Of a DNA stretch of 64,000 bases, positions 14,838 to 24,175 are shown one piece after another. The notes below the pieces were generated by a model. It was not told the origin of the DNA. It searched no databases and saw only the letters and a list, made by a program, of their open reading frames with translations. Position 1 is the first letter of the stretch; each line of letters opens with the position of its first letter. Location: contig CAKTEH010000001.1 in the NCBI GenBank assembly GCA_934546935.1, positions 310,001 through 374,000 of the forward strand. The letters run 5' to 3'. The translations under genes and the position numbers were made by a program. This stretch comes from an uncultured Eubacteriales bacterium (lineage in GTDB: Bacteria; Bacillota; Clostridia; Oscillospirales; QAMX01).

Positions 14838-15470
14838 ATGGGGATAGGTATGCGTATTGCCCGGCTCCGCACTGGATTTGGGATGACACAGGAGGCACTG
14901 GCTGGAGCGCTGGGCGTATCAAGGCAAGCAGTAAGTAAATGGGAAATGGAACAGGCGGTTCCGGAAACAGATAAAATTGTCGCAATAAGCCGGATCTTTT
15001 CTGTTTCCACGGATGCGCTTTTGCTTGCGCAGGATGAAATTCACAAGGCCCAGCCCCAGCAGCTGCATTTGGGGTCGGTGTATCTGATTGTACGGGATTT
15101 TGAAAGATCGATTACGTTTTATGAAACGCTGCTGTCCATGCCGGTATCTACGCGTAACTGCGGGAATCGTTTTGCGGAATTTTATTTTGATAATAAATGC
15201 TTGGCTTTGATGAATGAGGCGGCATTGGAAGGTCACCATTATCCGGATGGAGACGGTAAATTCGTATTGAATTTCTGGGTGGAAGACCTGCAGAGAGAAT
15301 ATGATCGCATATCCCGCCTGGAAATAGGATCTGTTACCCCGATTCGGCGTGTTCATGCGGGATACTACTATTTTCATCTTTTTGATCCGGACGGAAATAC
15401 TATAGAGATTACCGGAGGGATGGAGTCCTCAGATTCTGATGAGCCAGCCCCGCTTTTTCACAGACGATAA
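14838..15470 (+). CDS. XRE HTH - VOC (glyoxalase-fold) fusion protein
   Basis: A 210-residue protein with two domains. Residues 4-60 form an HTH (MRIARLRTGFGMTQEALAGA, then SRQAVSKWEMEQAVPETDKI). Residues about 75-195 form a glyoxalase/bleomycin-resistance (VOC) fold: LGSVYLIVRDFERSITFYET, LNFWVEDLQREYDRI and FHLFDPDGNTIEI. The VOC part probably senses or modifies a small molecule and the HTH acts on DNA, making a one-component regulator; this is inference. ATG 14838 follows GAGGAGAGGAG. It precedes the arabinofuranosidase by about 100 bases with no clear terminator between. Confidence 0.85.
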   Translation: MGIGMRIARLRTGFGMTQEALAGALGVSRQAVSKWEMEQAVPETDKIVAISRIFSVSTDALLLAQDEIHKAQPQQLHLGSVYLIVRDFERSITFYETLLSMPVSTRNCGNRFAEFYFDNKCLALMNEAALEGHHYPDGDGKFVLNFWVEDLQREYDRISRLEIGSVTPIRRVHAGYYYFHLFDPDGNTIEITGGMESSDSDEPAPLFHRR

Positions 15471-15574
15471 AAAGACTTCTCCAGTGACAAAAACATCGCA
15501 TTGTTACTTGCTTTTTGGCTGAGTTTCCAGTAAGATAAGTAAAAGAATATAAAAATTTAAAAGGAGAGTCGGCT

Positions 15575-17068
15575 ATGGCAGTACTGTTTGTCAACGAGGC
15601 AAGAAGATATGCAAAAATCAACCGCAATATCTATGGGCATTTTACAGAACACCTTGGCAACTGTATTTACGGCGGGATCTATGTGGGGGAGGACAGCGCC
15701 ATTGCGAATGTGCGCGGGATTCGTTCGGATGTTGTAGAGGCGCTTAAAAAAATCCGGGTACCGATTGTCCGCTGGCCGGGCGGCTGCTTTGCTGAATACT
15801 ATAGCTGGCTTGATGGCATTGGTCCGAAAGAAAACCGCAAGTGTATTGTGAATACTTCCTGGGGCGGTGTAACAGAAGACAATTCCTTCGGTACGCATGA
15901 ATTCCTTGATTTTTGTGAACAGGTAGGCTGCGAGCCGTATATTACGGGCAACGTCTGCGCGGGAAATCCGCGTGAGCTCAGTGATTGGCTCGATTATGTA
16001 AACTTTGCTGGAAAATCTCCCATGTCCGACCTGCGCCGTGCAAATGGCCGTGAAGAACCATGGAAAGTGCGCTATGTCGGTATTGGCAATGAAAACTGGG
16101 GCGGCGGCGGGAATATGCGCCCAGAGTACTATGCGGATTTGTTCCGGCAGTTTGCTTCTTATGTGCGCCGCAATAACCGCGGGCTGTATACCGTTGCCTG
16201 CGGCGCAAACGGGGCGGATTATGAATGGACGGAAAAACTGATGCAGCTTGTCGGCCGCCGTATGAGCGGGCTTGCGCTGCATTTTTACACAATGCCGGAA
16301 TATTATGCGAATATTGAACGCTGGCCTTGGGAGAAAAAAGGCCCGGCGACGGGATTTGATCTTGGGAACTATTACCGTACGCTGACCCGCACGCTTGATA
16401 TGGATACGTTGATTGCGCGTACCCGTGCGATTATGGATATTTATGATCCGGAGCAGAAAGTCGATCTGGTTGTTGATGAATGGGGAGCGTGGCATCTTCC
16501 GGAGCCGGGTACAAATCCAGGTTTCCTGTTTCAACAGAATACAATGCGTGACGCTATCGTTGCAGCGGTTAACCTGAATATTTTCAATACGCATTCCGAG
16601 CGCGTTACTATGGCCAATCTTGCGCAGATGGTTAACGTTATCCAGTCCGTTGTCCTGACTAAGGGGCCGGAAATGGTGCTGACGCCGACGTATCATGTAT
16701 TTGATCTATACAAGGCGCATCAGGATGCAACGCGGATTGAAAGCCACGTGCAGCAGGATTTGGTTGGTACGGAAGAAACGCAGGTTCCTGCGCTGCATGC
16801 CAGCGCTTCTGTCGATGAAGAAGGCCGTGTCCATGTTACGGTTGCAAATCTGTGCGCGACCCAGGCACAGAGCATCCGCGGCGTATTGGAGGGGAGAAGA
16901 TTCGGTTCTGTAAAAGTGCGTTATATTGCAGGAGACATGAACGATTATAACGCATTTGGCAAAGCGGCGAAGGTTTTTGTACGCGATATGCCGGATGTTT
17001 CCCTTTGTGACAACGGCTTTGAAATGCAGATGCCAGCCTGCTCGGTCGTGGAGATTACGCTGGAGTAA
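15575..17068 (+). CDS. Alpha-L-arabinofuranosidase (GH51)
   Basis: Removes terminal L-arabinofuranosyl units from arabinan or arabinoxylan oligosaccharides. 497 residues, typical for intracellular GH51, with no signal peptide. The acid/base E173 is in GIGNENWGGG and the nucleophile E302 in VVDEWGAW; RWPGGCFAEYYSW is another family hallmark. ATG 15575 follows AAAGGAGAG. A candidate promoter (TTGCTT-17-TAAGAT) lies in the 100 bases upstream. No transporter or other pentose gene is adjacent. Confidence 0.95.
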   Translation: MAVLFVNEARRYAKINRNIYGHFTEHLGNCIYGGIYVGEDSAIANVRGIRSDVVEALKKIRVPIVRWPGGCFAEYYSWLDGIGPKENRKCIVNTSWGGVTEDNSFGTHEFLDFCEQVGCEPYITGNVCAGNPRELSDWLDYVNFAGKSPMSDLRRANGREEPWKVRYVGIGNENWGGGGNMRPEYYADLFRQFASYVRRNNRGLYTVACGANGADYEWTEKLMQLVGRRMSGLALHFYTMPEYYANIERWPWEKKGPATGFDLGNYYRTLTRTLDMDTLIARTRAIMDIYDPEQKVDLVVDEWGAWHLPEPGTNPGFLFQQNTMRDAIVAAVNLNIFNTHSERVTMANLAQMVNVIQSVVLTKGPEMVLTPTYHVFDLYKAHQDATRIESHVQQDLVGTEETQVPALHASASVDEEGRVHVTVANLCATQAQSIRGVLEGRRFGSVKVRYIAGDMNDYNAFGKAAKVFVRDMPDVSLCDNGFEMQMPACSVVEITLE

Positions 17069-17341
17069 AGTTTCGTATGGTAAAACAGCGCCTGGTTTTT
17101 TCAGATCCGGGCGCTGTTGTGTTTCAGGGACGGCGCTTCTGCGCGCATACCGCGGGCGTTATTTGCCAATTTCCCGTTGTAGTATGGCCTTTCCTTGTGC
17201 CAATGGCCGGGCTTATGGTGTTTTATAGAAAAGCTGGCTTTGCCGCTGGCTTTTTCAAAGTACACAGGATTTCTGCAGCTGCCGTATGTCTGGGAATTTT
17301 GTGGGTGTCAGGCGGATGATCCGGATATAGGAGGATGGCTT
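17069..17341. other. Intergenic stretch with hairpin
   Basis: A stem AACAGCGCCTGG / CCGGGCGCTGTT (about 17083-17128) may end the arabinofuranosidase transcript, although the U tract is weak. No other gene can be supported here. Confidence 0.5.
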
Positions 17342-17905
17342 ATGGAATTTATGCGTTGTGAGAAAGCAAGTTTCAGCGTAATCGGCAAGGAAGGATCCAG
17401 CCGCAGCGGGGCGGGATTTGTGCAGCCGCTCTGGGCGCAGGCGAACGGGCATTTCGATGAAGTCGCCGGTTTGGCTAGGTACACGCAGGAAGGCTTACCG
17501 GAGGTGTGGGGTGCAATGACCGATTTTTCCCGCAGCTTTAAACCATGGGAAAATGGGTATACCGAAGGCATGTATTTGGCGGGTGTGGAAGTTTCTAGCG
17601 ATGCACAGCCGCCTGAAGGGTGGGTAAAATGGTCGATTCCTGCGTTTTCCTACGTTTATGTAAAGGTTGGTGCACCGGATATGTTTGCGCAGGGGCTTGC
17701 ATATTTGAAAGAACACAATTTGACGCTTTGCGGGGCAGTACAGGAATATTATTGTGTGCCTGAAGGCGGGCAGATGTATCTGTTTTTCCCGGTTTTCCGG
17801 AAACAAACCGGTCCATGCAGGTGCTTTTCTGCGTATGTTTTGGCAGATAGAATGAGGACCGGCCCCAAAATTTCTGTGGCCCCCAAAAATCCGGTGTTGC
17901 TGTAG
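17342..17905 (+). CDS. GyrI-like small-molecule-binding protein
   Basis: A 187-residue protein resembling the stand-alone effector-binding (GyrI/AraC C-terminal, SOUL-like) domain: FSVIGKEG near the start, WGAMTDFS, YTEGMYLAGVEVSSDAQPPE, YVYVKV and GGQMYLFFPVFR. Such proteins bind hydrophobic or cationic small molecules. ATG 17342 follows TAGGAGG. The last 35 residues after the FFPVFR strand are not recognisable and may be a drifted tail. No DNA-binding domain is present. Confidence 0.75.
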   Translation: MEFMRCEKASFSVIGKEGSSRSGAGFVQPLWAQANGHFDEVAGLARYTQEGLPEVWGAMTDFSRSFKPWENGYTEGMYLAGVEVSSDAQPPEGWVKWSIPAFSYVYVKVGAPDMFAQGLAYLKEHNLTLCGAVQEYYCVPEGGQMYLFFPVFRKQTGPCRCFSAYVLADRMRTGPKISVAPKNPVLL

Positions 17906-18036
17906 AGCGCGTTTTTTACGGATTTCAAAATCGATAAGGACGCATATTGTTTACAAATTTCCGTTTCGCGTAATGAAACAAATCTGGCTGCATGCGAGTC
18001 TAATGGATAGAACATGACGTTAAAGGAGTGCTGAAG

Positions 18037-19080
18037 GTGAAACGGATTCTATTGATATTTTGCAGCTTTTTTCTGCTTTTGAACCTGTGCGCTTGCCAAA
18101 AGCAGGCAGGGGAAACTATACTCGACGTAATTGGCAAGGAAGAAGATGATGACCATACTGAAGAGGGCGCCGGAGCGCCGGATGACAGTGGTGCGGATTC
18201 TCCAGAGAAGCCGGATGCGGAGGAGCCAGTTGTGGAGATCCCGGTGAAGGAACCGGGAACCGATCCGGAAGAGACGTCCCCGGATCCTGGTGCAGAGGAA
18301 GGAACGCCTCAGGTTTTTGCCCCTGTGCAGATTGATATGGATTCCGGGCTTCCATATGCGGTAGATCTGGACGGGGATGGAGCTGACGAGTATATTGATT
18401 TGAAAGTCCTTGATTTCGGCGAGTTTACTGGCTGCTGCCGTCTGTTGATTAAATCCGGAGATGAACAATTGGAAACGGATACGTATATCCGGGACAGCGC
18501 ATCAATCTGGTTGGCCGACTTGGATGGCGATGGGGAAAAAGAAATCTTTCTTTCCGGGGATTTTGCGTCGGATGATTTTATTACCTATGCCTACCGGTTG
18601 CGTGGCGGACAGATTGTTCCGATCGGCTTTGAAGACAGTGCGTTGTGGCCGGACCGGGAAGCACAGCGCCTGTATACATTTGGACAGATCCGTGCAATTA
18701 CCGCACAGGGGTTGGAGCTTGTGGATACTTTTGATGTGTTGGGCAGTTATGAAGGCGTTATCCGCTTTACCCCTGTCGAGGATATGTATGTTCTGGATAT
18801 GCAGAGGATTGATTTTGATGGTAATGCGTACCGGCTGAAAACGAAAACAGAGGTTCCTGTTACGTATCAAAACGAGGATGTGGAGATAGACGGGGTATTG
18901 GCGGTAGGAACAGAGCTGGTCATTACAGGGGTGGATCTTGAGCGGCGGCATGCCTATTTTGAAACTGCTGATGGCGGAATGGGATGCTTTACGCTGACAA
19001 CGCAGGACGGCGGCCTTACCTATCAGATTAACGGGACAGATGAGTTCTCTTGTTTTGAGCTTTTGCCTTACGCCGGCTGA
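18037..19080 (+). CDS. Lipoprotein with acidic linker and two DxDxDG motifs
   Basis: A 347-residue predicted lipoprotein. GTG 18037 (AAAGGAG at 9 bases) gives the signal MKRILLIFCSFFLLLNLCAC with lipobox LCAC. A Pro/Glu/Asp-rich linker of about 80 residues follows, then a globular part containing two calcium-loop-like repeats (DLDGDGADEY and DLDGDGEKEI) as in FG-GAP/VCBS-type surface proteins. The role is unknown. It is a single gene closed by a strong terminator. Confidence 0.75.
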   Translation: MKRILLIFCSFFLLLNLCACQKQAGETILDVIGKEEDDDHTEEGAGAPDDSGADSPEKPDAEEPVVEIPVKEPGTDPEETSPDPGAEEGTPQVFAPVQIDMDSGLPYAVDLDGDGADEYIDLKVLDFGEFTGCCRLLIKSGDEQLETDTYIRDSASIWLADLDGDGEKEIFLSGDFASDDFITYAYRLRGGQIVPIGFEDSALWPDREAQRLYTFGQIRAITAQGLELVDTFDVLGSYEGVIRFTPVEDMYVLDMQRIDFDGNAYRLKTKTEVPVTYQNEDVEIDGVLAVGTELVITGVDLERRHAYFETADGGMGCFTLTTQDGGLTYQINGTDEFSCFELLPYAG

Positions 19081-19204
19081 CCTACATTTTCTGTGCAGAC
19101 AGGGTTTGCCCCGTAAAGCCAGCGCCTGCTTGTTTTGCCGCTGATGGTTTCAGAAAGTTGATATGCGTCTATGGCAAGCGGAAAAAACATATAAAATATC
19201 GGAA

Positions 19205-19250
19205 AAGACGGCAGAAAATGTGTATCTCATTTTCTGCCGTCTTGTTTTTG
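19205..19250 (+). terminator. Terminator of lipoprotein gene
   Basis: A 16-pair perfect stem (AAGACGGCAGAAAATG and its complement), 7-base loop, then GTTTTTG. The rest of 19081-19387 shows no gene. Confidence 0.9.
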
Positions 19251-19387
19251 CAAATGAAATTTTTGAAAAACGGGCGATCTCTGGCGCTTTAATGAAAAAA
19301 CCTAATTGGAAGTACTAGAGGTTATAAACAGCGTATATGGCAAATACAGCGGCGTTTTACGTTTCCTGGTTCAAATTCCGGGCATGC

Positions 19388-20458
19388 TTACGCATTTTCA
19401 TCAAAAACAACTGCGACCTTACCGCACTGGCCGCCAGCCATAAGCGCATAGGCGTCGCCTGCCTGTTCTAACGGGAAAGTATGTGTTACCAGATCCTGCG
19501 GATGGATTCTCCAGCGCACTAGCCGTTCCACCAGCTCTTCCATTCGCCACAGGCTGGTGACCCAGGAACCGTAAATTGTTTTTTGCCCGTGGATGATATC
19601 CGGGCTTGGATAAAAAGTGCAGGGACCCCCTTCGCCTACAAATGCAATTTTGCCCCATTCGCGCGTGGCCCGGATCGCGGTCTGCCTGCCGGCGTCAGAA
19701 GCGCTGGCATCGATGGCGCGCTCCACACCGCGTCCCCCGGTTGCCTCCAGGATCTGCTCTACAACATGCTCGCTGGGCTGAAAAACAGCATCGACAAGGC
19801 CGAGCTTTTTTGCAAGCGCGATGCGGTAAGGGTTTATTTCTACGCCAAATAGCCGGTTTGCGCCCATTGCTTTGGCCAGCATTAGAGCGGCAAGCCCAAC
19901 AGGCCCCAACCCGGTGACCAGAACGTCGTCGTTTCCACAGACACCGATTTTTTCAATCGCCTCGTAAACTGTGCCGAATCCACAGGCAACCTGCGCCCCG
20001 TCAAGATAGCTTAGTTCGTCCGGCAGGGCGATAAGGTCCTTTTCTTCTGCAAGGATATAAGGCGCCATCCCCCCGCTGCGCTGCCAGCCGTAAGCAGCAC
20101 GGAAACGGCTTTTACAGGAAATATAGTATCCACGGCGGCAATCGTTGCATACGCCGCAGCCGGAAATGTGATAGACAATAACACGATCCCCTTTTTTGAA
20201 GCGGCGGAGTCCTTCGCCCTCTTCGACAATTATGCCGCAGGGCTCGTGTCCGGCAATCATGCCGGGAACGTATCCTTCCGGCCCCTTCCCGACATGCTCC
20301 CGGTAAATACAGCGGATGTCGCTGCCGCAGATGGTGCTGGCCTTGGTCTGGATCAGTACTTGCCCGTGCCCGGGCTTCGGTACGCCGAATTCCTGAATTT
20401 CAACAGACGAATTGCCTGGAAGGGTCGCGCCGATCATGATTTTAGGAATTGCACGCAT
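19388..20458 (-). CDS. Zinc-dependent medium-chain alcohol/polyol dehydrogenase
   Basis: A 356-residue MDR oxidoreductase that oxidises or reduces an alcohol or polyol with NAD(P). The catalytic zinc site is visible (ICGSDIR, GHEPCGIIVE), the structural zinc motif is CGVCNDCRRGYYISC, and the nucleotide fold carries VTGLGPVGLAAL. It resembles sorbitol/threonine dehydrogenases, but the substrate is uncertain. ATG 20458 follows AAGGAGG. It stands alone. Confidence 0.9.
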   Translation of the reverse strand: MRAIPKIMIGATLPGNSSVEIQEFGVPKPGHGQVLIQTKASTICGSDIRCIYREHVGKGPEGYVPGMIAGHEPCGIIVEEGEGLRRFKKGDRVIVYHISGCGVCNDCRRGYYISCKSRFRAAYGWQRSGGMAPYILAEEKDLIALPDELSYLDGAQVACGFGTVYEAIEKIGVCGNDDVLVTGLGPVGLAALMLAKAMGANRLFGVEINPYRIALAKKLGLVDAVFQPSEHVVEQILEATGGRGVERAIDASASDAGRQTAIRATREWGKIAFVGEGGPCTFYPSPDIIHGQKTIYGSWVTSLWRMEELVERLVRWRIHPQDLVTHTFPLEQAGDAYALMAGGQCGKVAVVFDENA

Positions 20459-20946
20459 AAAACTCCGCCTCCTTGAATTTTGACTGTTTTATATAGAAAT
20501 GGCTGTAAAGTATCCGGATAAGCCAGATGGTATTTTGTTTTATATAAGAATCATATAGCAATGTTTACAAATATGCAAGAAAAAAATGATCATGTTTGGA
20601 AATTTTCAAAAAATGTGTTTGAAGCCTATGCCTGTGTCTTGCCGCGGAAGATACGGAACTGGAATGGTAATTTTATCGGGGAAATGGAGAAAAGCGGAAA
20701 AAGGATGCGCAGGGATTTTCTCGTGTCATGTAGGATTAGATTTCAGAAATGCGCGGCAGTTTGCCATCGGGACCTGCTACGGCCTGCGAAAGCGCTTTTA
20801 CGGACAAAACGGATTTTGGATAAGGCTCGCAATCGTTTTGCGTATAGTTTCTATCCTTTTGGAAACGCTGTACATAAGACTTGTGCGCGGCCGGCTGAGA
20901 GCAGCTGGCAATGCCGTACGGGAAATCAGCCGGGAGGAATGAAAAT
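20459..20946. other. Intergenic region, no confident gene
   Basis: The first ~100 bases are AT-rich and would hold the promoter of the dehydrogenase. Two overlapping rightward frames exist (about 20561-20950 and 20586-20942). The second ends in a basic, partly hydrophobic stretch (RLAIVLRIVSILLETLYI), but neither has a convincing ribosome binding site or a family match. Confidence 0.4.
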
Positions 20947-21375
20947 ATGATTACGGAAACCGAATTGCTGCAGTATATCCATAAGACTGCGGAAATGGGC
21001 TGCGAGGGAATCCTGTCCGTCATGGAATATGCGGAAGGGAGTGCGATGCAGAATATCCTGCGTGGTCAGCTTGAAAGCTACCGCGGGCTTGAACAGAATG
21101 CAGAAAAACTGTTGCTGGATTATGGCCAGAATGCACAGGATGTTGGCGCAATGGCGAAAACAAGCGCACGGATGATGTCGGCAGGAAAGCTGATGGCTGA
21201 CCATTCTATTTCCAAAATAGCAGAAATGACGATCGAAGGCAGTACAATGGGAATTAATAAGACGCTGAAGCATCTGCATGATTATTCCGGCGATGATCAG
21301 AATGTCGTTAATCTTGCAAACGATTTGCTCAACACCCAGCGGCAGAATATCGAACAGCTGCAAAGTTACCTGTAA
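20947..21375 (+). CDS. Predicted four-helix-bundle protein
   Basis: A 142-residue, almost entirely helical protein (ETELLQYIHKTAEMGCEGIL at the start; later QRQNIEQLQSYL). The pattern suggests a ferritin-like or DUF2383-like bundle of four helices, without the metal-binding ExxH pairs needed to call a ferritin. ATG 20947 follows GGGAGGAA. Function unknown. A strong bidirectional terminator separates it from the convergent transporter gene. Confidence 0.65.
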   Translation: MITETELLQYIHKTAEMGCEGILSVMEYAEGSAMQNILRGQLESYRGLEQNAEKLLLDYGQNAQDVGAMAKTSARMMSAGKLMADHSISKIAEMTIEGSTMGINKTLKHLHDYSGDDQNVVNLANDLLNTQRQNIEQLQSYL

Positions 21376-21396
21376 AATAGGTTTGCAGCCTGCAAA

Positions 21397-21431
21397 GAAG
21401 CCGTCCGCAGCATATTGCTGCGGACGGCTTC
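21397..21431. terminator. Bidirectional terminator
   Basis: A 16-pair stem GAAGCCGTCCGCAGCA / TGCTGCGGACGGCTTC with loop TAT between convergent genes. Confidence 0.85.
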
Positions 21432-21441
21432 CTTATGAAAG

Positions 21442-22389
21442 TTAAAGCATCCATTGATAAAATCCTACCATGACGGGAATGCTTACAATACAAAAAAGGA
21501 CGGTCAGTACGCTGATAATACCGGCGTAGCCTGGTTCTTTGTCATACAGCTGGGCAAATTGTGTGACGGTTGTTGCGGCGGAGGAAACGCAGGCCAGCAC
21601 TGTGACCAGCAGGATGTTTTCCGCATCCGGATGCAGGCGGGTAAGGCCGCAGAAGGCAAACAGGACGATTACAACTGCGGGAAAAACAAACAGCCGCAGC
21701 GCCGAAATTCCATATGCCCTTGGATTCCCAATGATCTTCCGCGGCGGCATCGAGCCCAGCAGCATGCCGGTCAGCAGCATGCTCAGCGGACCGATCATCC
21801 CTGCCATTGCGTCCAGAGTGTTATGTACGATACTGGGGAAACGGAAACCGGTAAGGAAAACGAGGATACCTGCCAAAATCGCAAGGATATTGACGTTTGT
21901 CAGGATTTTTCGGAGACATATCTGCCGCTGTCCGGAGACTAGGCTTTTGCCGTGCGTCCAGATCAGCAACTGCTGCACCATCATATATCCACTTACATAA
22001 AATACCCATTTTTCACCAAGCGCCGCGTAGACCAGTGGGAAGATAAGGTTTCCGGCGTTTGAATAGATCAGCGAGGCGCTTTCTACCGGCCGCAGGTGCA
22101 GCGGATGGCGCAGCAGACGCTCGAGCAGAAGAAAGACCGCGTGCGCAATCCCGGCGCCGAGAATAGAGAGCCCAAGCCCCGCCAAAAGTGAAGGGGAAAA
22201 ATCAATTTCGTAGGATTTCAGAATTGCACAGGGGACCACCGCATACAGCAGGATTTTTGAAATCACGGTTGCATCCTGTGTCCGCAGGACTTTGCAGCGA
22301 ATCAGCCCAACTCCCAGAGCCAACATGAGAAACATGGAAGCAATCTGCCCTGCCAGCAAAAGACTTAATTTCAAATCCAGCACCTTCAT
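21442..22389 (-). CDS. AEC-family (auxin efflux carrier-like) transporter
   Basis: A 315-residue membrane protein with about ten hydrophobic segments in two bundles. The family signature SASLIYSNAGNLIFPLV marks the broken helix of the first repeat, and ACVSSAATTVTQFA the second. AEC proteins export or import organic acids such as malate or malonate; the substrate is unknown here. It is divergent from the nitrilase-family gene. Confidence 0.88.
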   Translation of the reverse strand: MKVLDLKLSLLLAGQIASMFLMLALGVGLIRCKVLRTQDATVISKILLYAVVPCAILKSYEIDFSPSLLAGLGLSILGAGIAHAVFLLLERLLRHPLHLRPVESASLIYSNAGNLIFPLVYAALGEKWVFYVSGYMMVQQLLIWTHGKSLVSGQRQICLRKILTNVNILAILAGILVFLTGFRFPSIVHNTLDAMAGMIGPLSMLLTGMLLGSMPPRKIIGNPRAYGISALRLFVFPAVVIVLFAFCGLTRLHPDAENILLVTVLACVSSAATTVTQFAQLYDKEPGYAGIISVLTVLFCIVSIPVMVGFYQWML

Positions 22390-22612
22390 TTCCGCAGATA
22401 AACGTGATTTTTCATGCGCTATCCATTATAGGCGGTTCCCTGTGCGGATGCAAGCGAAAAGCAGGTTTTTTGGCAGCTTTTGCCTTTTTTATGCAGGAAA
22501 CGCATCTGTCTTTACTTTTGCGTGCATTTGTGTTATAACTGAGTTGGAAAAAATCGGAAAAGATCTTTATTTGGGCTTTAATTTTGTTTTTCATAGTGGA
22601 GGGGGAGTAAGG

Positions 22613-23398
22613 TTGCGCATCGGAATTTATGCTTTTTCCGGGAGCGGGGAGTTGGAGGGCAATTTTGCCGCCATAACGCGGGGGATTATAGCCGCCCGGC
22701 AGGAAAAACTCCGGCTGCTTGCCTTCCACGAGTGTGCGTTGACGGGTTATCCGCCGCTGGAGATTGCGGCGAACAGGATCGATTATGAAAAGGCGGAAGC
22801 GTATATGGCGCGTACCCGTGCGATGGCGCAGGAGGGCGGACTATATATTGCGGTTGGGATGGCCATGCGCCGGGACCAGAGGATATATAATTGCCTGCGG
22901 CTGGCTGCGCCGGACGGTTCAGAACTGCCGCCTTATGAAAAACGTGCGTTGTGGGGCTGGGATGCGGAAAATTTCAGCGCCGGAGCAGGCGAGGGGCTGT
23001 ACGAAATAGATGGGTATAAAATCGGCCTGCGCCTGTGCTTTGAAGTGCGCTTCCCGGAGTATTTTCGTGCGCTTTATCGGAAAGGCGCGGATTTTTGTAT
23101 TGTCAGTTTCTGTGATATACAGCCGTCTCCTTCGCCTGCCCGCTATGAGCTGATGCGGGGCATTCTTCAGACCCGCGCTATGGAAAACCTGATCCCGATG
23201 CTTTCTGTAAACGACGCGCGGGCATATGCCAGCGCGCCAAGCGCATATTTTGACCGCAACGGGAATATGGTCTCCTCGCTTATGCCCGAGCGCGAAGGCC
23301 TTTTGTACACTGATTTTATGCCTGCGCCTCTGACTTTTGGGGAGCAGGGGCGCGCGGTGTATTCCGACTGCCTTACCGGCCGTACCGGGCAGCGATGA
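22613..23398 (+). CDS. Carbon-nitrogen hydrolase (nitrilase superfamily)
   Basis: A 261-residue amidase-type hydrolase acting on non-peptide C-N bonds. The Glu-Lys-Cys triad is visible: E40 in FHECALTGYPP, K110 in YEKRALWG and C142 in GLRLCFEVRFPE. TTG 22613 is the start, as GGAGGGGGAG precedes it and the protein then begins at the first beta strand (RIGIYAF); the upstream open frame is not conserved-looking. The substrate is unknown; the family includes omega-amidases and carbamoyl-putrescine hydrolases. thiN follows closely. Confidence 0.88.
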   Translation: MRIGIYAFSGSGELEGNFAAITRGIIAARQEKLRLLAFHECALTGYPPLEIAANRIDYEKAEAYMARTRAMAQEGGLYIAVGMAMRRDQRIYNCLRLAAPDGSELPPYEKRALWGWDAENFSAGAGEGLYEIDGYKIGLRLCFEVRFPEYFRALYRKGADFCIVSFCDIQPSPSPARYELMRGILQTRAMENLIPMLSVNDARAYASAPSAYFDRNGNMVSSLMPEREGLLYTDFMPAPLTFGEQGRAVYSDCLTGRTGQR

Positions 23399-23451
23399 AT
23401 CTGATAATCCGGTGGGAAGATCTGCAGAAACGCTAAAAAAGGATGTTGAAT

Positions 23452-24102
23452 ATGGACCGAGTCTGTTATATATATGCAGCGATGGATCCCGGGCCTGTGA
23501 AGCTGGAAAAAAAGCCGGGCGATCTGCTCATTGCAGCAGATAAGGGGTATGCTTATCTGCAAAACGCAGGCCTGAAAGCAGACCTTGTTGTGGGGGACTT
23601 TGATTCGCTTGGCGCTGTGCCTCAGGCGGAGCATGTGCTTTGCTTCCCTCCGGAGAAGGACTATACGGATCTGGATCTGGCGATCCGGGAGGGAAAACGG
23701 CTGGGCTACCGGATTTTCTGCATCTATGGGGCCATAGGGGGAAGGCTTGACCATACAGTTGCCAATATTCAGCTGATCGCGGCATTGGCGCAGGAAGGAA
23801 AGCGGGGCTACCTGCTTGGCGGTGGGCAGGCGGTCACGGTGCTGGCCGAAAGCCAGCTGTATTTCGCACCCCGCGGCGGCGGTTATTTTTCCGCGTTTGC
23901 ATTCGGCGCTGCGGCGGCGGGCGTGTATGAACAGGGCCTGAAATATACACTGTCCGATGCGCGTCTGGAGGTTTCTTTCCCGCTGGGCGTCAGTAATGAG
24001 TTCTGCGGGCAGGAAGCCCATGTTTCCGTACGGGAGGGGAAACTCCTTTTGATTTGGGATCAGGATGCACTGGAGTTTAACCCCCGCGGGCAGCTATTAT
24101 GA
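23452..24102 (+). CDS. thiN: Thiamine pyrophosphokinase
   Basis: Transfers pyrophosphate from ATP to thiamine. 216 residues with the family motifs ADKGYAYL, VVGDFDSLG, EKDYTDLDLAI and GGRLDHTVANI. ATG 23452 is 9 bases after AAAAAGG; ATG 23443 is an alternative. In many Bacillota this gene sits with ribosome-assembly genes; here it follows the C-N hydrolase and precedes a membrane protein. Confidence 0.95.
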   Translation: MDRVCYIYAAMDPGPVKLEKKPGDLLIAADKGYAYLQNAGLKADLVVGDFDSLGAVPQAEHVLCFPPEKDYTDLDLAIREGKRLGYRIFCIYGAIGGRLDHTVANIQLIAALAQEGKRGYLLGGGQAVTVLAESQLYFAPRGGGYFSAFAFGAAAAGVYEQGLKYTLSDARLEVSFPLGVSNEFCGQEAHVSVREGKLLLIWDQDALEFNPRGQLL

Positions 24103-24175
24103 GTCTGTGCGGGCGCATTGGCCGTGCAGCTATACGCCCGGGGCTTAAAGTAATCAGGACGGGAGGATGCAGAGA

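Noticed and set aside
15557..16696. 379-codon minus-strand frame opposite the arabinofuranosidase.
   Set aside because: Shadow of the GH51 gene; no ribosome binding site and no family resemblance.
20561..20950. Two overlapping plus-strand frames of 118-129 codons.
   Set aside because: Neither has a clear ribosome binding site or family match, so neither is called a gene.
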